Below are positions 9,415 to 18,273 of a stretch of 64,000 bases of DNA, piece after piece. Made by a program: the position numbers and the translations under genes. Numbering within the stretch: the stretch's first letter is position 1; the number at the start of each line of letters is the position of its first letter. Where the stretch lies: the NCBI RefSeq assembly GCF_003387355.1, contig NZ_QUNH01000001.1, positions 124,001 to 188,000 of the forward strand, in the 5' to 3' direction. The notes beneath the pieces are model-generated. The model did not search any database, was not told where the DNA came from, and saw nothing but the letters and a program-made list of their open reading frames with translations. Origin of the DNA: Winogradskyella sediminis (GTDB lineage Bacteria > Bacteroidota > Bacteroidia > Flavobacteriales > Flavobacteriaceae).

Positions 9415-10308
9415 ATGAACGCATATATATTTCCAGGTCAAGGTGCTCAATTCTCAGGGATGGGACTAGACCTTTACGAAAACTCAGCTTTAGCACAAGA
9501 ATTATTTGAAAAAGCCAATGACATACTCGGTTTTCATATTACCGATATTATGTTTGAAGGCTCTAAAGAAGATTTAAAAGAAACTAAAGTTACCCAACCA
9601 GCAATCTTTTTACATTCTGTAATTTTAGCTAAAACACTGGGAGACAGTTTTAAACCAGATATGGTTGCTGGGCATTCTCTAGGAGAATTTTCTGCTTTAG
9701 TTGCTGCTGGAGCTTTAACATTTGAGGATGGACTAAAATTAGTTTCTCAACGTGCACAAGCCATGCAGAAAGCCTGTGAATTACAACCTAGCACAATGGC
9801 TGCCGTTTTAGGTTTGGAGGATAATGTGGTGGAAGATATTTGTAAAACGACTGAAGGTGTTGTGGTAGCTGCTAATTATAATTGCCCAGGTCAATTAGTA
9901 ATTTCTGGTGAAATTGAAGCGATCAACAAAGCATGTGAAGCTCTAAAAGAAGCTGGTGCCAGACGCGCTCTAGTATTACCTGTTGGAGGCGCGTTTCATT
10001 CTCCCTTAATGGAGCCTGCACGTGAAGAATTAGCTGCTGCTATTGAAAATACAACGTTTAACAAACCTAACTGTCCTATATATCAAAATGTAACCGCTTC
10101 TGCCATTACAGATGAAACCGAGATTAAAGCTAATTTAATTTCACAATTAACGGCTCCTGTGCGTTGGACGCAATCAGTACAACAAATGATAGCTGATGGT
10201 GCATCTCATTTTACAGAGGTGGGTCCAGGGAAAGTATTACAAGGATTAGTAAAGAAAATACATCGTGAGGCGGAAACAACTTCAGCTACTCTTGAAAAAA
10301 ACGCCTAA
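9415..10308 (+). CDS. fabD: Malonyl-CoA:ACP transacylase
   Basis: A 297-residue acyltransferase that moves malonyl from CoA to acyl carrier protein for fatty acid synthesis. The N-terminal GQGAQ motif, nucleophile Ser88 in GHSLGE and His195 in GGAFHSP are present, and the length is normal. A TATTTTCG box at 9387-9394 could be its promoter, although no clear -33 element is seen. lspA begins 11 bases after its stop and is probably cotranscribed. Confidence 0.97.
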   Translation: MNAYIFPGQGAQFSGMGLDLYENSALAQELFEKANDILGFHITDIMFEGSKEDLKETKVTQPAIFLHSVILAKTLGDSFKPDMVAGHSLGEFSALVAAGALTFEDGLKLVSQRAQAMQKACELQPSTMAAVLGLEDNVVEDICKTTEGVVVAANYNCPGQLVISGEIEAINKACEALKEAGARRALVLPVGGAFHSPLMEPAREELAAAIENTTFNKPNCPIYQNVTASAITDETEIKANLISQLTAPVRWTQSVQQMIADGASHFTEVGPGKVLQGLVKKIHREAETTSATLEKNA

Positions 10309-10319
10309 ATATCGCTGCT

Positions 10320-10820
10320 TTGAATAGAAATCTATTTATTATACTACTCGTCGCTTTTAATATTGCGATAGACCAAATATCTAAAGTCATTGTGAGATCT
10401 ACAATGATTAGAGGAGGGAAAGGGCAAATTAATGTCATCCAAGATTATTTTCAACTTATATGGGTTGAAAACAAAGGTGCCTTTTTAGGTATGGGTAGTG
10501 ATATGAATCCTACATTAAGATTAGTATTCTTACTAGTGTTACCTGCCATTGTTTTAGCCTACGTCACTTATTATATCGTAAAAACAAAAGAACTAGACCG
10601 TATGAGTCTTATTGCATTTTGTTGTATTGTAGGAGGAGGCATAGCCAATGTCTTTGACCGTATTGTCTTTGGCCAAGTCACTGACTTTTTCTATATAGAT
10701 CTCGGTGGAGTCTTTAAAACCGGAATCTTTAATGTTGCAGATATGTCTGTTACCGCAGGTATGATTGTATTACTTTTTAGTGGTATTCTTAGCGGTAAGA
10801 AAAAGGAAAAAACAACTTAA
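10320..10820 (+). CDS. lspA: Lipoprotein signal peptidase (TTG start)
   Basis: Signal peptidase II, 166 residues, an inner-membrane aspartic protease that cleaves prolipoproteins before the lipid-modified cysteine. Catalytic aspartates are Asp113 (NVFDR) and Asp141 (FNVAD); other conserved segments are DQISK and ENKGAFLG. Four membrane helices are apparent. The start is a TTG, because the first helix begins immediately and the first ATG (codon 29) would remove it. It follows fabD by 11 bases. Its TAA stop overlaps the stop of the convergent gene at 10817. Confidence 0.95.
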   Translation: MNRNLFIILLVAFNIAIDQISKVIVRSTMIRGGKGQINVIQDYFQLIWVENKGAFLGMGSDMNPTLRLVFLLVLPAIVLAYVTYYIVKTKELDRMSLIAFCCIVGGGIANVFDRIVFGQVTDFFYIDLGGVFKTGIFNVADMSVTAGMIVLLFSGILSGKKKEKTT

Positions 10821-11017
10821 CGTGCTAGTTGGCAATCTTCACAATCTTTAACCTCGCCATAATAGGTCTCACGATACTTGTGAAGTGTTTTGTAAGGAAT
10901 ACTTAAAAATTGTTTTTTGATGTAGGTGACATTAGTTTGTAATACACCCATTTTTTTAGTGAAGCGACCTTCAGTTTTGGTCTCTCTTTTAATGCTTATC
11001 AATTTCATGTTGTTCAA
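10817..11017 (-). CDS. Short hypothetical protein with C-terminal CxxC
   Basis: A 66-residue basic protein without signal peptide or membrane helix. The body contains many Lys, Thr and Tyr, and ends with DCEDC near the C-terminus, a possible metal-binding or redox pair. It may start at codon 1 or at Met4; both are in frame. No family is named here with certainty, but the composition, the CxxC and the exact tail-to-tail packing against lspA look like a real gene. Function unknown. Confidence 0.6.
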   Translation of the reverse strand: MNNMKLISIKRETKTEGRFTKKMGVLQTNVTYIKKQFLSIPYKTLHKYRETYYGEVKDCEDCQLAR

Positions 11018-11150
11018 TTATCATTCACTACAAAGCAACGAAGATTGATAACCAACTCCAAGAAATTCATGTTAAAACCGGGTTAACAATTCCCGATATT
11101 ATCATATTGAAAATCAGACACTAATAGGATTATCATATTCTTAACGTTGT

Positions 11151-11178
11151 AGCTTATTGATTACACAATCAATAAGCT
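11151..11178. repeat. Perfect 12-bp inverted repeat (hairpin without T-run)
   Basis: AGCTTATTGATT (11151-11162) and AATCAATAAGCT (11167-11178) are perfectly complementary with loop ACAC. It lies 19 bases past the stop of the minus-strand amidohydrolase gene. Neither side carries the T-run of an intrinsic terminator, so it may be a 3'-end stabilising hairpin, a Rho-assisted end or a protein site. Confidence 0.6.
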
Positions 11179-11197
11179 CAAAATCACTAAAATTTGG

Positions 11198-12475
11198 TTA
11201 GTTTTTGTAAATAACACCATTTTTCATAACAAAAATGACGTTTTCCATGGTAGAAATAGAAGTCAACGGATTGTCATTAACCGCAATTATATCCGCTATA
11301 AAGTTAGATTTTATTTGTCCTATTTGGTCTTCCATTTTTAAAATGATAGCGTTGGTTATGGTGGCACTTTGTATTGCTTCTATGGCTGGCATACCTGCTT
11401 CAACCATAAACCCAAATTCTTTAGCATTATCTCCATGATAAAATACTGCTGCATCTGTTCCGAAGGCAATACCAACCCCAGCTTTATATGCCCTCTTAAA
11501 CATACTCTGTATTTTAGGACCAATATTTAAAGCTTTAGGCACAATAATTTCAGGATAATATCCCTCAATCTTAGCTTTGTCCGACACAAATTTTCCTGCA
11601 GTTATTGTAGGTACTAAATACACATTATGTGCTTTCATCAATGCCATAGTTTCAGCACTCATTAAAGTACCGTGTTCTATCGTTTTTACACCTCCTAGAA
11701 TAGCACGCTGCATACCCTCATCACCATGTGCATGAGCTGCCACATGAAACCCATAATCCTTAGCGGTCTCACAAATGGCCTTAATTTCTTCGACTGTAAA
11801 TTGTGGATTCTGCCCGCTTTTAGCTACACTCAATACTCCACCTGTGGCGGTAATTTTAATTAAATCTGCGCCATTTTTATAACGTTGCCTTACCGCTTTT
11901 TTAGCATCTTCTACTCCATTTACCACTCCTTCTCTTGGACCAGGATCACCCATAAGTTCGTAACTAGATCCGTTTGTAGGGTCTGCATGACCTCCTGTAG
12001 TAGCAAGTGCTTTTCCTGCGGTAAAAATTCTTGGTCCAACAATGGTTCCAGAGTTTATAGCGTTTCTTAATGCTATATTTACTCCTGAACCACCCAAATC
12101 TCTTACGGTTGTAAAGCCACTCATTAATGTTACTTTAGCGTAGTTTACAGATGCAAACGCTACATCAGCCTCATTGAAAGTGTAAGCTTCTAAATAAGAT
12201 TTTGGATTGGTTTCGCCTTCAATATGCACATGCATATCTATAAGACCTGGCATTACCGTTTTTGATTTTAAATCTACCGAAACATCTTCTGGGTTTACGG
12301 GTGTAACGTAGCCATTTTTAACCGAAATAATTTTATTCCCAGAAACAATAATCGTTTTCTCTTTGAGAACTTTACCAGATTCCGTGTCAATTAAATTTCC
12401 ACAATGTATATAGGTATTCTGAGCCGATGAGGTAAGGGCACAAACCAATACAAAAATGCTGACTAAAGTTCTCAT
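11198..12475 (-). CDS. Secreted metal-dependent amidohydrolase
   Basis: A 425-residue amidohydrolase-superfamily enzyme with a signal peptide (1-18, ending SAQ). The metal-site signatures are visible: DMHVH (first two histidines), LIKITATGG (bridging lysine), AAHAHG, a later IEHGT and GTDAAV (metal aspartate). This pattern resembles imidazolonepropionase-like and Xaa-Pro dipeptidase members of the family. The exact substrate cannot be told from sequence. It lies 11 bases downstream of galE and is probably the last gene of a DegT-galE operon, although its role does not obviously relate to sugar synthesis. Confidence 0.88.
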   Translation of the reverse strand: MRTLVSIFVLVCALTSSAQNTYIHCGNLIDTESGKVLKEKTIIVSGNKIISVKNGYVTPVNPEDVSVDLKSKTVMPGLIDMHVHIEGETNPKSYLEAYTFNEADVAFASVNYAKVTLMSGFTTVRDLGGSGVNIALRNAINSGTIVGPRIFTAGKALATTGGHADPTNGSSYELMGDPGPREGVVNGVEDAKKAVRQRYKNGADLIKITATGGVLSVAKSGQNPQFTVEEIKAICETAKDYGFHVAAHAHGDEGMQRAILGGVKTIEHGTLMSAETMALMKAHNVYLVPTITAGKFVSDKAKIEGYYPEIIVPKALNIGPKIQSMFKRAYKAGVGIAFGTDAAVFYHGDNAKEFGFMVEAGMPAIEAIQSATITNAIILKMEDQIGQIKSNFIADIIAVNDNPLTSISTMENVIFVMKNGVIYKN

Positions 12476-12486
12476 ATGATATCAGT

Positions 12487-13506
12487 TTATTTCTTCCTAA
12501 TTTTTTGCTCCCACTTCCAAGCCGAATCCATAGCATCGTCTAAAGTTAATGTTGTTTTCCAGCCTAAAACATCATTCGCTTTAGAGGTTTCTGCGTAGGC
12601 AGCAACAACATCACCTTCTCGTCGATCTACAATTTTGTAATTTAAGGATTTCCCTGAAACCCTTTCAAAAGACTGAACGGCTTGCAAAACTGTACTTCCG
12701 GTTCCGGTTCCGAGGTTAAAAAACTCAAAATTAGAATCATTTTTACCATCTATAAGACGCTGTAAAGCCACAACATGTGCTTTTGCTAAGTCCACGACAT
12801 GAATATAATCTCTTACACATGTACCATCAGACGTAGGATAATCACCACCAAATACGGAAAGCTGTTCTCGTATACCTATAGCTGTTTGTGTAATGTAAGG
12901 TACTAAATTTTGAGGCACTCCTATAGGTAATTCTCCGATTTCAGTTGAGCTATGTGCACCAATCGGATTAAAATAACGCAACGCAATGGCTTTAATGTCT
13001 CCATTTACTCTGCAAGTATCTCTAATGATTTCTTCACCAACCTGTTTTGTATTTCCATAAGGAGATTCAGCTGGTTTTACCGGAGCATTTTCTGTAATTG
13101 GCAGCTCATCTGCTTGGCCATACACTGTACACGATGAGCTAAAAATAAAATTCTTTTTACTCAATCCACTTAACTCTTGAAGCATATACACTAACGTCGT
13201 AATATTATTTTCATAATACATTAATGGCTCTGCCACGCTTTCTCCTACAGCCTTACTTGCGGCAAAGTGAATAACACCAACAATATCGTTATGACGTTTA
13301 AAGAAATCTTGAACATCTGCCTTAACGCGTAAATCTATTTTTTCAAAATGAGGCTTCTTATTTGTTATTGCAGTGATACCCTCTAAAACCTCAACCGAAG
13401 AGTTAGATAAATTATCTATAATAACGACCTCATAACCTTCATTTTGTAATTCTACAACGGTATGCGACCCAATAAAACCTAAACCTCCTGTTACTAAAAC
13501 TTTCAT
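12487..13506 (-). CDS. galE: UDP-glucose 4-epimerase
   Basis: A 339-residue short-chain dehydrogenase/reductase. The NAD-binding motif GGLGFIGSH is at the N-terminus, the serine of SSSCTVYG and the Tyr/Lys pair of SPYGNTK form the active site, and YFNPIGAH and the RREGDV segments match GalE. It interconverts UDP-glucose and UDP-galactose in the cytoplasm, supplying sugars for surface polysaccharide. It starts 1 base after the end of the aminotransferase gene, so translation is likely coupled. Confidence 0.95.
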   Translation of the reverse strand: MKVLVTGGLGFIGSHTVVELQNEGYEVVIIDNLSNSSVEVLEGITAITNKKPHFEKIDLRVKADVQDFFKRHNDIVGVIHFAASKAVGESVAEPLMYYENNITTLVYMLQELSGLSKKNFIFSSSCTVYGQADELPITENAPVKPAESPYGNTKQVGEEIIRDTCRVNGDIKAIALRYFNPIGAHSSTEIGELPIGVPQNLVPYITQTAIGIREQLSVFGGDYPTSDGTCVRDYIHVVDLAKAHVVALQRLIDGKNDSNFEFFNLGTGTGSTVLQAVQSFERVSGKSLNYKIVDRREGDVVAAYAETSKANDVLGWKTTLTLDDAMDSAWKWEQKIRKK

Positions 13507-13507
13507 A

Positions 13508-14656
13508 TTATTTGTGTGATGCTATAAAATTTAATATTGTACTCGTAATGTAAGAAATTTGTTCGTCTTCTAATTCGGTATGCATTGGAAGCGAAATAAC
13601 CGATTGTATTAATGCGTTGGTCACCTCAAAATCCGCTTCATCATAACGATCATCCATATATGCTCTTTGTCTGTGTAACGGAATTGGATAATAAACGCCA
13701 CATGGAATATTTTTAGACTGCAAATGAGCTACTAGCGCATCTCTATCTACAGCTTTTAAATTTAGCGTATATTGATGAAATACGTGAAAATCGTCAGCAT
13801 CGTTAACGCCTAAACCCGTTGGTGTTACTATATTAGGGTGATTTTTAAAAGCTTCATTATACTTTTTTGCTGCAGTGCGTCTTGCCTTATTATAAGTATC
13901 TAAATGCGGTAATTTAGCATCTAAGACAGCAGCTTGAATAGAATCCAAGCGAGAGTTTACCCCAACCACATCATGATGATAACGTTTGTACATTCCGTGA
14001 TTTACAATACCTCTGATGGTATGTGCTAAATCATCGTCATTTGTAAAAATAGCTCCACCGTCACCATAACATCCTAAATTTTTTGAGGGGAAAAATGACG
14101 TTGATGCCACATCTCCAATGGCTCCTGTTTTTGTTTTAGTACCATCTTTATGGGTATAACTTGCGCCTATTGCTTGCGCATTATCTTCAATAACAAATAA
14201 ATTATGTTCTTTTGCTAGCTCCATAATAGCATCCATATCAGCAGGAAGCCCAAACAAATGCACAGGAACAATAGCTTTTGTTTTTGGGGTAATCGCTTTT
14301 TTTATGGCATTTACATCGATATTAAACGTCACAGGATCAACATCTACTAAAACTGGAGTTAATTGTAATAATGCAATAACCTCAACAGTAGCTGCAAATG
14401 TAAAATCTGCAGTGATAACCTCATCTCCAGGTTTTAAACCCAAACCCATCATTGCAATTTGTAAGGCGTCTGTGCCGTTGGCACAAGGAATAACGTGTTT
14501 AACTCCTAAGTAATTTTCAAGATTTTTTTGAAATTCGTGTACCCTCGGTCCATTAATAAACGAAGCGTTATCCATCACTTCTTGAATCGAAGGATCTACT
14601 AAATCTTTAATTTTGGCATATTGACTTTGAAGGTCAACCATTTGTATTTTTTTCAT
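13508..14656 (-). CDS. DegT/DnrJ/EryC1/StrS-family sugar aminotransferase
   Basis: A 382-residue PLP-dependent aminotransferase of the nucleotide-sugar type. The PLP lysine is Lys192 in FFPSKNLGCYGDGG, and the cofactor loop ANGTDAL and EDNAQAIGA are clear. Such enzymes make amino sugars for O-antigen, glycans or antibiotics; the product here cannot be decided. A promoter with -33 TTG and TATTTTCG lies upstream, and galE follows with a 1-base gap, so a nucleotide-sugar operon is likely. Confidence 0.92.
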   Translation of the reverse strand: MKKIQMVDLQSQYAKIKDLVDPSIQEVMDNASFINGPRVHEFQKNLENYLGVKHVIPCANGTDALQIAMMGLGLKPGDEVITADFTFAATVEVIALLQLTPVLVDVDPVTFNIDVNAIKKAITPKTKAIVPVHLFGLPADMDAIMELAKEHNLFVIEDNAQAIGASYTHKDGTKTKTGAIGDVASTSFFPSKNLGCYGDGGAIFTNDDDLAHTIRGIVNHGMYKRYHHDVVGVNSRLDSIQAAVLDAKLPHLDTYNKARRTAAKKYNEAFKNHPNIVTPTGLGVNDADDFHVFHQYTLNLKAVDRDALVAHLQSKNIPCGVYYPIPLHRQRAYMDDRYDEADFEVTNALIQSVISLPMHTELEDEQISYITSTILNFIASHK

Positions 14657-14694
14657 TCTTTTAGTGTATATATATAAAAGCGTAATGCTGTTAG

Positions 14695-14725
14695 CGAAAA
14701 TACAAAATTGTAAGCGCTATGACAA
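14695..14725 (-). promoter_or_regulatory. Promoter of the aminotransferase-galE operon
   Basis: Read on the minus strand, TTG (14723-14725) is followed by a 20-bp spacer and TATTTTCG (14695-14702), fitting the Bacteroidetes -33/-7 layout. The start codon is at 14656. Confidence 0.55.
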
Positions 14726-14763
14726 CGCAATTAATTGAAAGAAATGTATTTTAGCACAAAACT

Positions 14764-16008
14764 TTGTTTTTGAAAGGACTCTATTCCATAGGAATCTATT
14801 TAGCCAGTTTTATTATTAAGATTGCTGCCCTCTTCAATTCTAAATTGAAACAAGGTGTATTGGGCAGAAAGCAGACCTTTACTAAACTTGAAAACGCAAT
14901 TAAACCACACGACAAAACATTTTGGTTTCATTGTGCTTCTTTAGGTGAATATGAACAAGGCTTACCTGTATTTGAAGCCTTAGTAGCAAAACAACCTAAT
15001 TACAAAGTGGTAATATCGTTCTTTTCTCCTTCTGGATTTGAAATTAGAAAAAATGCAAAAATTGCAGATGTCGTTGTCTATATGCCTTTAGACACAACTG
15101 CCAACGCCAAGCGTTTTTTAGATTTGGTACATCCTGACTATACCTTGTTTGTAAAATATGAAATCTGGCCCAATGTTCTACACGAACTTAAAAAGCGCGA
15201 CTTAAAAGCCATATTAATATCTGCCGTATTTAGAAGAGATCATTCTTTTTTTAAATGGTACGGAAGCTATACTAAATCTGCTTTATTTTCTTTTAATCAT
15301 ATTTTCACTCAAGACGACAATTCTAAAATTTTATTGAATACGATTAATTATTATAAGGTTTCTGTGTCAGGAGACACTAGGTTTGATAGAGTTTCAAATC
15401 AATTAAAAGTAGATAATACTGTTTCTTTTATTGAAGCATTTAAAGATAAGAAGATGTGTATTGCCTTTGGTAGTACTTGGCCTGAAGATGACAAACTATT
15501 TATGAATTTTATAAATAATTATAAAAATTCAGATGTAAAATTTATAATTGCACCTCATAATGTTAAATCTAGTTACATAGCTTCATTAAAATATCAGTTA
15601 CAAGTAAAAACAATTTGTTATTCAGAATTGCATGAAAATTCAAATTTAGCCGATTATAAAGTCTTTATTTTAGATACTATCGGATATTTAAGTAAAGTCT
15701 ACAGTTATGCCGATATTGCTTATGTAGGTGGCGGAGCCGGAACAACTGGCTTACATAATATATTAGAGCCTGCTGTCTTTGGAATTCCGATTCTTATTGG
15801 CAAAAATTACAACAAATTCCCTGAAGCTAAAGTACTTATATCGTTAGGTGGCGTTACTAGTGTAGCCAGTTCCTCTGCCTTCGACTCAATTTTAGAGGCA
15901 TTACTCACAGATCAAAAATTAAGAAAAAAACAAGGTGAGATAACGCGCACTTACATTACATCTAACACTGGAGCTGTCGATAAGATTATGAATTATTTAA
16001 ACTTGTAA
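14764..16008 (+). CDS. waaA: 3-deoxy-D-manno-octulosonic acid transferase
   Basis: Kdo transferase, about 413 residues, adding Kdo to the lipid A precursor at the inner face of the inner membrane. An N-terminal membrane anchor (about 5-22) is followed by ASLGEYEQG, which holds the catalytic glutamate region, VKYEIWPN, and YVGGGAGTTGLHNILEPA, the CMP-Kdo binding signature. Start is TTG at 14764 or the TTG at 14770; no ATG precedes the anchor. It is divergent from the aminotransferase gene and convergent with the M20 peptidase, with only 3 bases between the stops. Confidence 0.93.
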   Translation: MFLKGLYSIGIYLASFIIKIAALFNSKLKQGVLGRKQTFTKLENAIKPHDKTFWFHCASLGEYEQGLPVFEALVAKQPNYKVVISFFSPSGFEIRKNAKIADVVVYMPLDTTANAKRFLDLVHPDYTLFVKYEIWPNVLHELKKRDLKAILISAVFRRDHSFFKWYGSYTKSALFSFNHIFTQDDNSKILLNTINYYKVSVSGDTRFDRVSNQLKVDNTVSFIEAFKDKKMCIAFGSTWPEDDKLFMNFINNYKNSDVKFIIAPHNVKSSYIASLKYQLQVKTICYSELHENSNLADYKVFILDTIGYLSKVYSYADIAYVGGGAGTTGLHNILEPAVFGIPILIGKNYNKFPEAKVLISLGGVTSVASSSAFDSILEALLTDQKLRKKQGEITRTYITSNTGAVDKIMNYLNL

Positions 16009-16011
16009 TTT

Positions 16012-17331
16012 TTAAAATTTAGAATTTACTAAGCGATACAGTAACACTGCTGTTATTTTAGCTTGTGTAGCTACTGTATTTAAGTCACCTGTTTCATTAA
16101 TGGTATGATCGCCTCCTCCTCCTGTAAGCCCCATACCGTCAATAGCCATATCGACATAAGCAGAGGTAAATGAAATATCTGCGGCACCTGCGTTTCTAGG
16201 ATTTACAGCTGTTACAGAGCCAAAACCCAAATCTTGACTTACGGTATTGTAATATCCTAATAAAGTTAGATTACCCTCTGTTCTTGTTAACGGAGGATAG
16301 CCGCCTGAAGAGAAAGTTAGTTCGGCTTTAGTTTTAGGGTAATTATTAGACACAATATTTTGCATGGTCGATTTCGCTTTTTGCAACTGTTCTAAAGACA
16401 CTGCTCTTAGATCACCGCGAACAATAGTTTGTTGAGAAACCACATTGGTCTTACCAAAAGCGTGCCCACCTGTGCCATCTTCATGGGGTTGCAACGTTGT
16501 ACCTCCAATTATAAATCCAGGGTTAAAAGTTAGATCCTTTTCTTTTGCTAACTGTTCATAAAATGCATTTAAAATTCTAGAAGTTTCATAGATCGCTCCT
16601 ACACCAGTAGCTTCCGTAAAAACCTGAGAAGAGTGTGCAGAATTTCCCGTAACCTTTAATTGCCAATCTGTAGAACCTCTTCGCGAAACCACAATTGTTT
16701 TGGGATTGTTATCACCATTTTCAAAGCCTAAAGCAATATCAGCTCGTTTAGCTGCATCTATTAAAGCTTTTTTAGACAAAGCTAAAGGTGTACCACTTTT
16801 TTCTTCATCTCCAGTCATTACAATTTCTATAGACATTTCATCTAAAAGTCCGGCTTCTTTTAAAGCCTGCATCGCTAAAATAATAATAACATTACCACCT
16901 TTCATATCAGCCACGCCAGGTCCTTTCATAATAGAATCATTGAGCATACTATATTCCTGAAAAGAACTATCTAATTCAAAAACGGTATCTAAATGACCTA
17001 TCATTAAAATTTTAGGTCCTTTTTTTCCTGTTCTAGTCGCCATTAAATGTCCTGCTCTACCAAACTCCTCTCCATCTGTTAACACTGTTTTAAAACCTAG
17101 TTTATCTAATTCCTTTTGAAATAAACGTCCCACATTTTTTACACCTTCAAAATTCATTGTACCACTATTTATATTTACAGATTCTTTAATTAAATCTATG
17201 GCACTTGCGGTGTAGTTATCAACTGCTTTAATAATTTGCTTTTCCTTTCTATTATTTTGAGCACCACCTAAAATGGAAATGCATAGAACGATAATAAAAA
17301 GTGAATATTTATACTGTAGTTTTGAAATCAT
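16012..17331 (-). CDS. Secreted M20 family metallopeptidase
   Basis: A 439-residue zinc peptidase of the M20/M25/M40 group. A signal peptide (about 1-24, ending GGAQ) exports it. Zinc-site motifs are GHLDTVF, PGVADMKGG, TGDEEKSG with the catalytic glutamate, and a late GGGGDHTINE. The inserted dimerisation domain spans roughly residues 215-330. Similar proteins are glutamate carboxypeptidase-like; the substrate is not known. It is a single gene with a long non-coding region upstream. Confidence 0.9.
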   Translation of the reverse strand: MISKLQYKYSLFIIVLCISILGGAQNNRKEKQIIKAVDNYTASAIDLIKESVNINSGTMNFEGVKNVGRLFQKELDKLGFKTVLTDGEEFGRAGHLMATRTGKKGPKILMIGHLDTVFELDSSFQEYSMLNDSIMKGPGVADMKGGNVIIILAMQALKEAGLLDEMSIEIVMTGDEEKSGTPLALSKKALIDAAKRADIALGFENGDNNPKTIVVSRRGSTDWQLKVTGNSAHSSQVFTEATGVGAIYETSRILNAFYEQLAKEKDLTFNPGFIIGGTTLQPHEDGTGGHAFGKTNVVSQQTIVRGDLRAVSLEQLQKAKSTMQNIVSNNYPKTKAELTFSSGGYPPLTRTEGNLTLLGYYNTVSQDLGFGSVTAVNPRNAGAADISFTSAYVDMAIDGMGLTGGGGDHTINETGDLNTVATQAKITAVLLYRLVNSKF

Positions 17332-17763
17332 GGTAAATCTATTTTAATGGTTTCTCTTGGTAAATATATTCATTTTGATGGTTGAATAGCGTCATAACTT
17401 GTTACAATTAGGACTTTAAATTACGCCTGAAGAACACTTCTACACACTTTAAAAACGTAGTTACATACATAGGCTACAATTTCAAAAATTATTTATCTCG
17501 TGAACTATAATACTGTATGGAAATTAATATAGAGCATCTATCATTTAGTTAAATTCCAAGAAACTTTCTATACCTGCCATAGTTTAAATGGTATAATTTT
17601 AACAATGTATTTAATTAAAAAAACGCATTAAATAAGATCCAAATTCATAGCTACATACGTATATAACAAGGATATGCGACGAATAAATTAATAAAACATG
17701 ATGGAATGTCATTGAAATTACTATTTTCGTATTTTAACATAATTTAACACTAAAACAAATAAC
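17332..17763. other. Intergenic region, no gene seen
   Basis: About 430 very AT-rich bases between divergent genes. No plausible ORF, tRNA or strong hairpin is visible. A TATTTTCG box at 17722-17729 may belong to the downstream lipoprotein gene, but no -33 TTG sits at the right distance. It could hold regulatory sites or a small RNA that I cannot recognise. Confidence 0.5.
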
Positions 17764-18210
17764 ATGAAAAAAGTTGTATTAAGTTTAGCACTAGTTGCTG
17801 TATTAGGATTATCATTTACATCTTGTAGAGAAACTGCTGATAAGGCTAACGATGCAGTAGAAAATGCTACTGAGACTACAGGTGATGCTTTAAATGATGC
17901 TGGTGAAGCCATTGAAGACACTGCAAACGAAGCTGGTGAAGCTATTGAAGACACGGTTAATGATGCAGGTGATGCAATGGAAGATGCTTCTAACGCTGCC
18001 GGTGAAGCAATGGATGATGCCAAAGACGCTGCAGGTGATGCGGTTGACAGCGCTAAAGAAGGTGCTAATGACATGGCTAACGATGTAAAAGATGCAGCTA
18101 ACGATGCTGTTGATAGTGCAAAAAAAGCAGGAAATGACGCCGTAGACTCAGCTAAGAAAGCTGGTAACGATGCCGTAAATAAAGCAGCAGACAAAGTAAA
18201 AGGTATGTAA
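17764..18210 (+). CDS. Lipoprotein made of 11-residue amphipathic repeats
   Basis: A 148-residue protein with a lipoprotein signal (lipobox LSFTSC, lipidated Cys21). The rest (about 25-145) is one continuous low-complexity helix with an 11-residue period: Gly or Asn at 47, 58, 69, 80, 91, 102, 113, 124, 135, followed by an acidic residue, Ala and an aliphatic residue. About ten copies are present. The pattern resembles LEA group 3 and YtxH-like proteins and predicts a long amphipathic helix. Acidic residues dominate the first half, lysines the end. Function unknown; an envelope stress or desiccation role would be inference. A terminator follows. Confidence 0.85.
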   Translation: MKKVVLSLALVAVLGLSFTSCRETADKANDAVENATETTGDALNDAGEAIEDTANEAGEAIEDTVNDAGDAMEDASNAAGEAMDDAKDAAGDAVDSAKEGANDMANDVKDAANDAVDSAKKAGNDAVDSAKKAGNDAVNKAADKVKGM

Positions 18211-18230
18211 TACAAACCAACTTAAAAAAT

Positions 18231-18263
18231 AAAAAAGCTTGATATCCATCAAGCTTTTTTTTA
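18231..18263. terminator. Bidirectional terminator between lipoprotein gene and LacI gene
   Basis: AAAGCTTGAT (18234-18243) pairs with ATCAAGCTTT (18248-18257), loop ATCC, with A-run before and T-run after, so it can serve both the plus-strand lipoprotein gene and the minus-strand regulator gene. Confidence 0.85.
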
Positions 18264-18273
18264 TGTCTAATTT

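Noticed and set aside
17721..18215. A 164-codon frame on the minus strand opposite the repeat lipoprotein gene
   Set aside because: It is Ala/Ser-rich only because it mirrors the Ala/Asp repeat codons of the plus-strand gene, which has a lipobox and terminator; the antisense frame has no recognisable domain.
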